NCBI GenBank assembly: GCA_900551895.1
Contig: URXX01000015.1
Span: 1-31,834, forward strand
Direction: 5' to 3'
DNA length: 31,834 nt
From: an uncultured Lachnospiraceae bacterium
GTDB taxonomy: Bacteria > Bacillota > Clostridia > Lachnospirales > Lachnospiraceae
The position numbers were made by a program, and so were the translations under genes. Positions 31,266 through 31,834 of this stretch are shown piece by piece (within the stretch, counting starts at the first letter, position 1; every line of letters starts with the position of its first letter). A model generated the notes under the pieces. It was given only the letters and a program-made list of their open reading frames with translations. It made no database searches and had not been told where the DNA came from.

Positions 31266-31585
31266 ACTGCTGCACCTCCCTCAAACATCTCACTAATCTT
31301 TTTTGAATAATTTTTCCATTCTATCCGATACAGATTTAACTGTGCCATTCCTTTTTCCGTTACTTTATAGTATCTTCGATTTCTCCCGTCAAACTGCATA
31401 TCATAAACTTCCAGACATTCGTCTTTCTGTAACCGTCTAAGTACCGGATATAAAGTGGATTCAGAAACGTCCAACGCCTGACGTACGTCCTGAGTAATTT
31501 TGTAACCATACGTCCCCTGTTGTTCCCGTGAAACAACCGCCAATACAATCGCATCCAAAAGCGCTGCCCCTGTATTAAATACCAT
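31262..31585 (-). CDS. PadR-family transcriptional regulator
   Basis: A 107-residue repressor from MVFNTGAALLDAIVLAV (31585), with GGAAGTGGAG before the ATG. An upstream ATG at 31639 lies in the promoter and is rejected. Winged-helix features are GTYGYKITQDVRQAL, the recognition part SESTLYPVLRRLQKDECL, then the wing RNRRYYKVTEKGMAQL. It heads the operon with DUF1700, DUF4097 and pspC. A perfect palindrome lies between and over its promoter boxes, so self-repression is very likely. The second PadR gene in this window (5349-5687) is a distant relative, not a copy. Confidence 0.92.
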   Translation of the reverse strand: MVFNTGAALLDAIVLAVVSREQQGTYGYKITQDVRQALDVSESTLYPVLRRLQKDECLEVYDMQFDGRNRRYYKVTEKGMAQLNLYRIEWKNYSKKISEMFEGGAAV

Positions 31586-31625
31586 TTCTCCACTTCCTTT
31601 CCCAAATAATATTGTTTTGATAATC

Positions 31626-31646
31626 ATATTATATGTCATATAATAT
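31626..31646. promoter_or_regulatory. 21-bp palindrome, PadR operator candidate
   Basis: Perfect inverted repeat of 10 bp (ATATTATATG and its complement) around one central T. It covers most of the -10 box and the first 13 bases of the spacer. A second, imperfect repeat (ATAATATTG, TTAGT, CAATATAAT) follows at 31642-31664 over the -35. The arrangement fits a dimeric repressor that blocks RNA polymerase. Confidence 0.7.
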
Positions 31647-31656
31647 TGTTAGTCAA
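31628..31656 (-). promoter_or_regulatory. Promoter of the padR-DUF1700-DUF4097-pspC operon
   Basis: On the minus strand there is TTGACT (31651-31656), a 17-base spacer and TATAAT (31628-31633): 11 of 12 consensus positions. The start codon at 31585 is 42 bases beyond the -10. Such a strong core with overlapping palindromes implies tight repression. Confidence 0.85.
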
Positions 31657-31757
31657 TATAATATTATTTAAGAAATTATGAAGATTTATTGCATTATTAT
31701 TAAAGTATCATGTGGCATACGCCTCCTTTTCTTCTATAATAAATATAAAGACAAGTC

Positions 31758-31815
31758 AAAAAGGGGCTGTCGCTTTAACGATTAGTAAATCGTGAAGCGG
31801 CAGCTTCCTTTTTCC
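31758..31815 (-). terminator. Terminator of a gene beyond the right edge
   Basis: A long hairpin has an ACGATT-AGTA-AATCGT top and a CGCTT/AAGCG plus GCTGT/GCAGC lower stem. On the minus strand it is followed by CCCCTTTTTG. A minus-strand gene to the right of the window would end here. The remaining bases to 31834 show nothing else. Confidence 0.7.
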
Positions 31816-31834
31816 CGATTTTCTCTATATAATT

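Overview
The window looks like chromosome from a low-GC, spore-forming Gram-positive of the Lachnospiraceae (Clostridia). The basis is an AT-rich genome with Shine-Dalgarno sites of the AGGAGG type, a small acid-soluble spore protein, a large secreted GH2 enzyme ending in a Lachnospiraceae-type PKTxD sorting signal, and family content typical of that group (VanZ, DUF1700/DUF4097/PspC, FtsEX with an M23 hydrolase). The genus is not resolved. Nearly every gene is on the minus strand; the only plus-strand genes are a padR/membrane-protein pair at 5349-6373. No transposase, phage gene, CRISPR array or tRNA was seen.

Layout from left to right. 1-458 has no gene. It holds two tandem strong minus-strand promoters, a nested inverted-repeat element and a leader-like stretch running off the left edge, probably the leader of an rRNA operon just outside the window. 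459-5197 is a minus-strand group read gntR > clpC > conserved hypothetical > radA (protein quality control and DNA repair), with a palindrome over the gntR promoter. 5349-6373 is the plus-strand padR-type regulator with a membrane protein. 6444-9923 is purE-purM-purN-purD (part of de novo purine synthesis) with its own promoter. 10063-13831 is pyrE followed by a 49-residue membrane peptide, a VanZ-like protein, a small highly charged membrane protein and an M29-type aminopeptidase. 14026-19137 is a 1703-residue secreted, wall-anchored beta-galactosidase-type GH2 protein. 19321-23234 is pyrC-pyrF-pyrK-pyrD. 23329-28350 is a cell-division and envelope cluster: a PucR-type regulator, ftsE, ftsX, an EnvC-like M23 hydrolase and a CtpA-type protease. 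28464-29435 holds a divergent TagA/WecG-type protein and the spore protein. 29555-31585 is padR-DUF1700-DUF4097-pspC, an envelope-stress-type operon with an almost ideal sigma-A promoter that contains a perfect 21-bp palindrome.

How the parts work together. The pyr genes (pyrC, F, K, D and pyrE) cover UMP synthesis from carbamoyl-aspartate onward, but pyrE is separated from pyrD by the GH2 gene, which has its own terminator. FtsE and FtsX probably control the M23 hydrolase during septum splitting. The two PadR modules each pair a repressor with membrane proteins.

The best leads beyond ordinary annotation are: two nearly identical GGGGACGTAGT palindromes at the 3' ends of purD and pyrD; the palindromic operators over the gntR and padR promoters; the nested inverted repeat in the putative rRNA leader; the GH2 gene inside the pyr cluster; the unlisted 49-residue membrane peptide; and the TagA-like protein that lacks the usual active-site motifs. 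I found no clearly new defence or mobile system.
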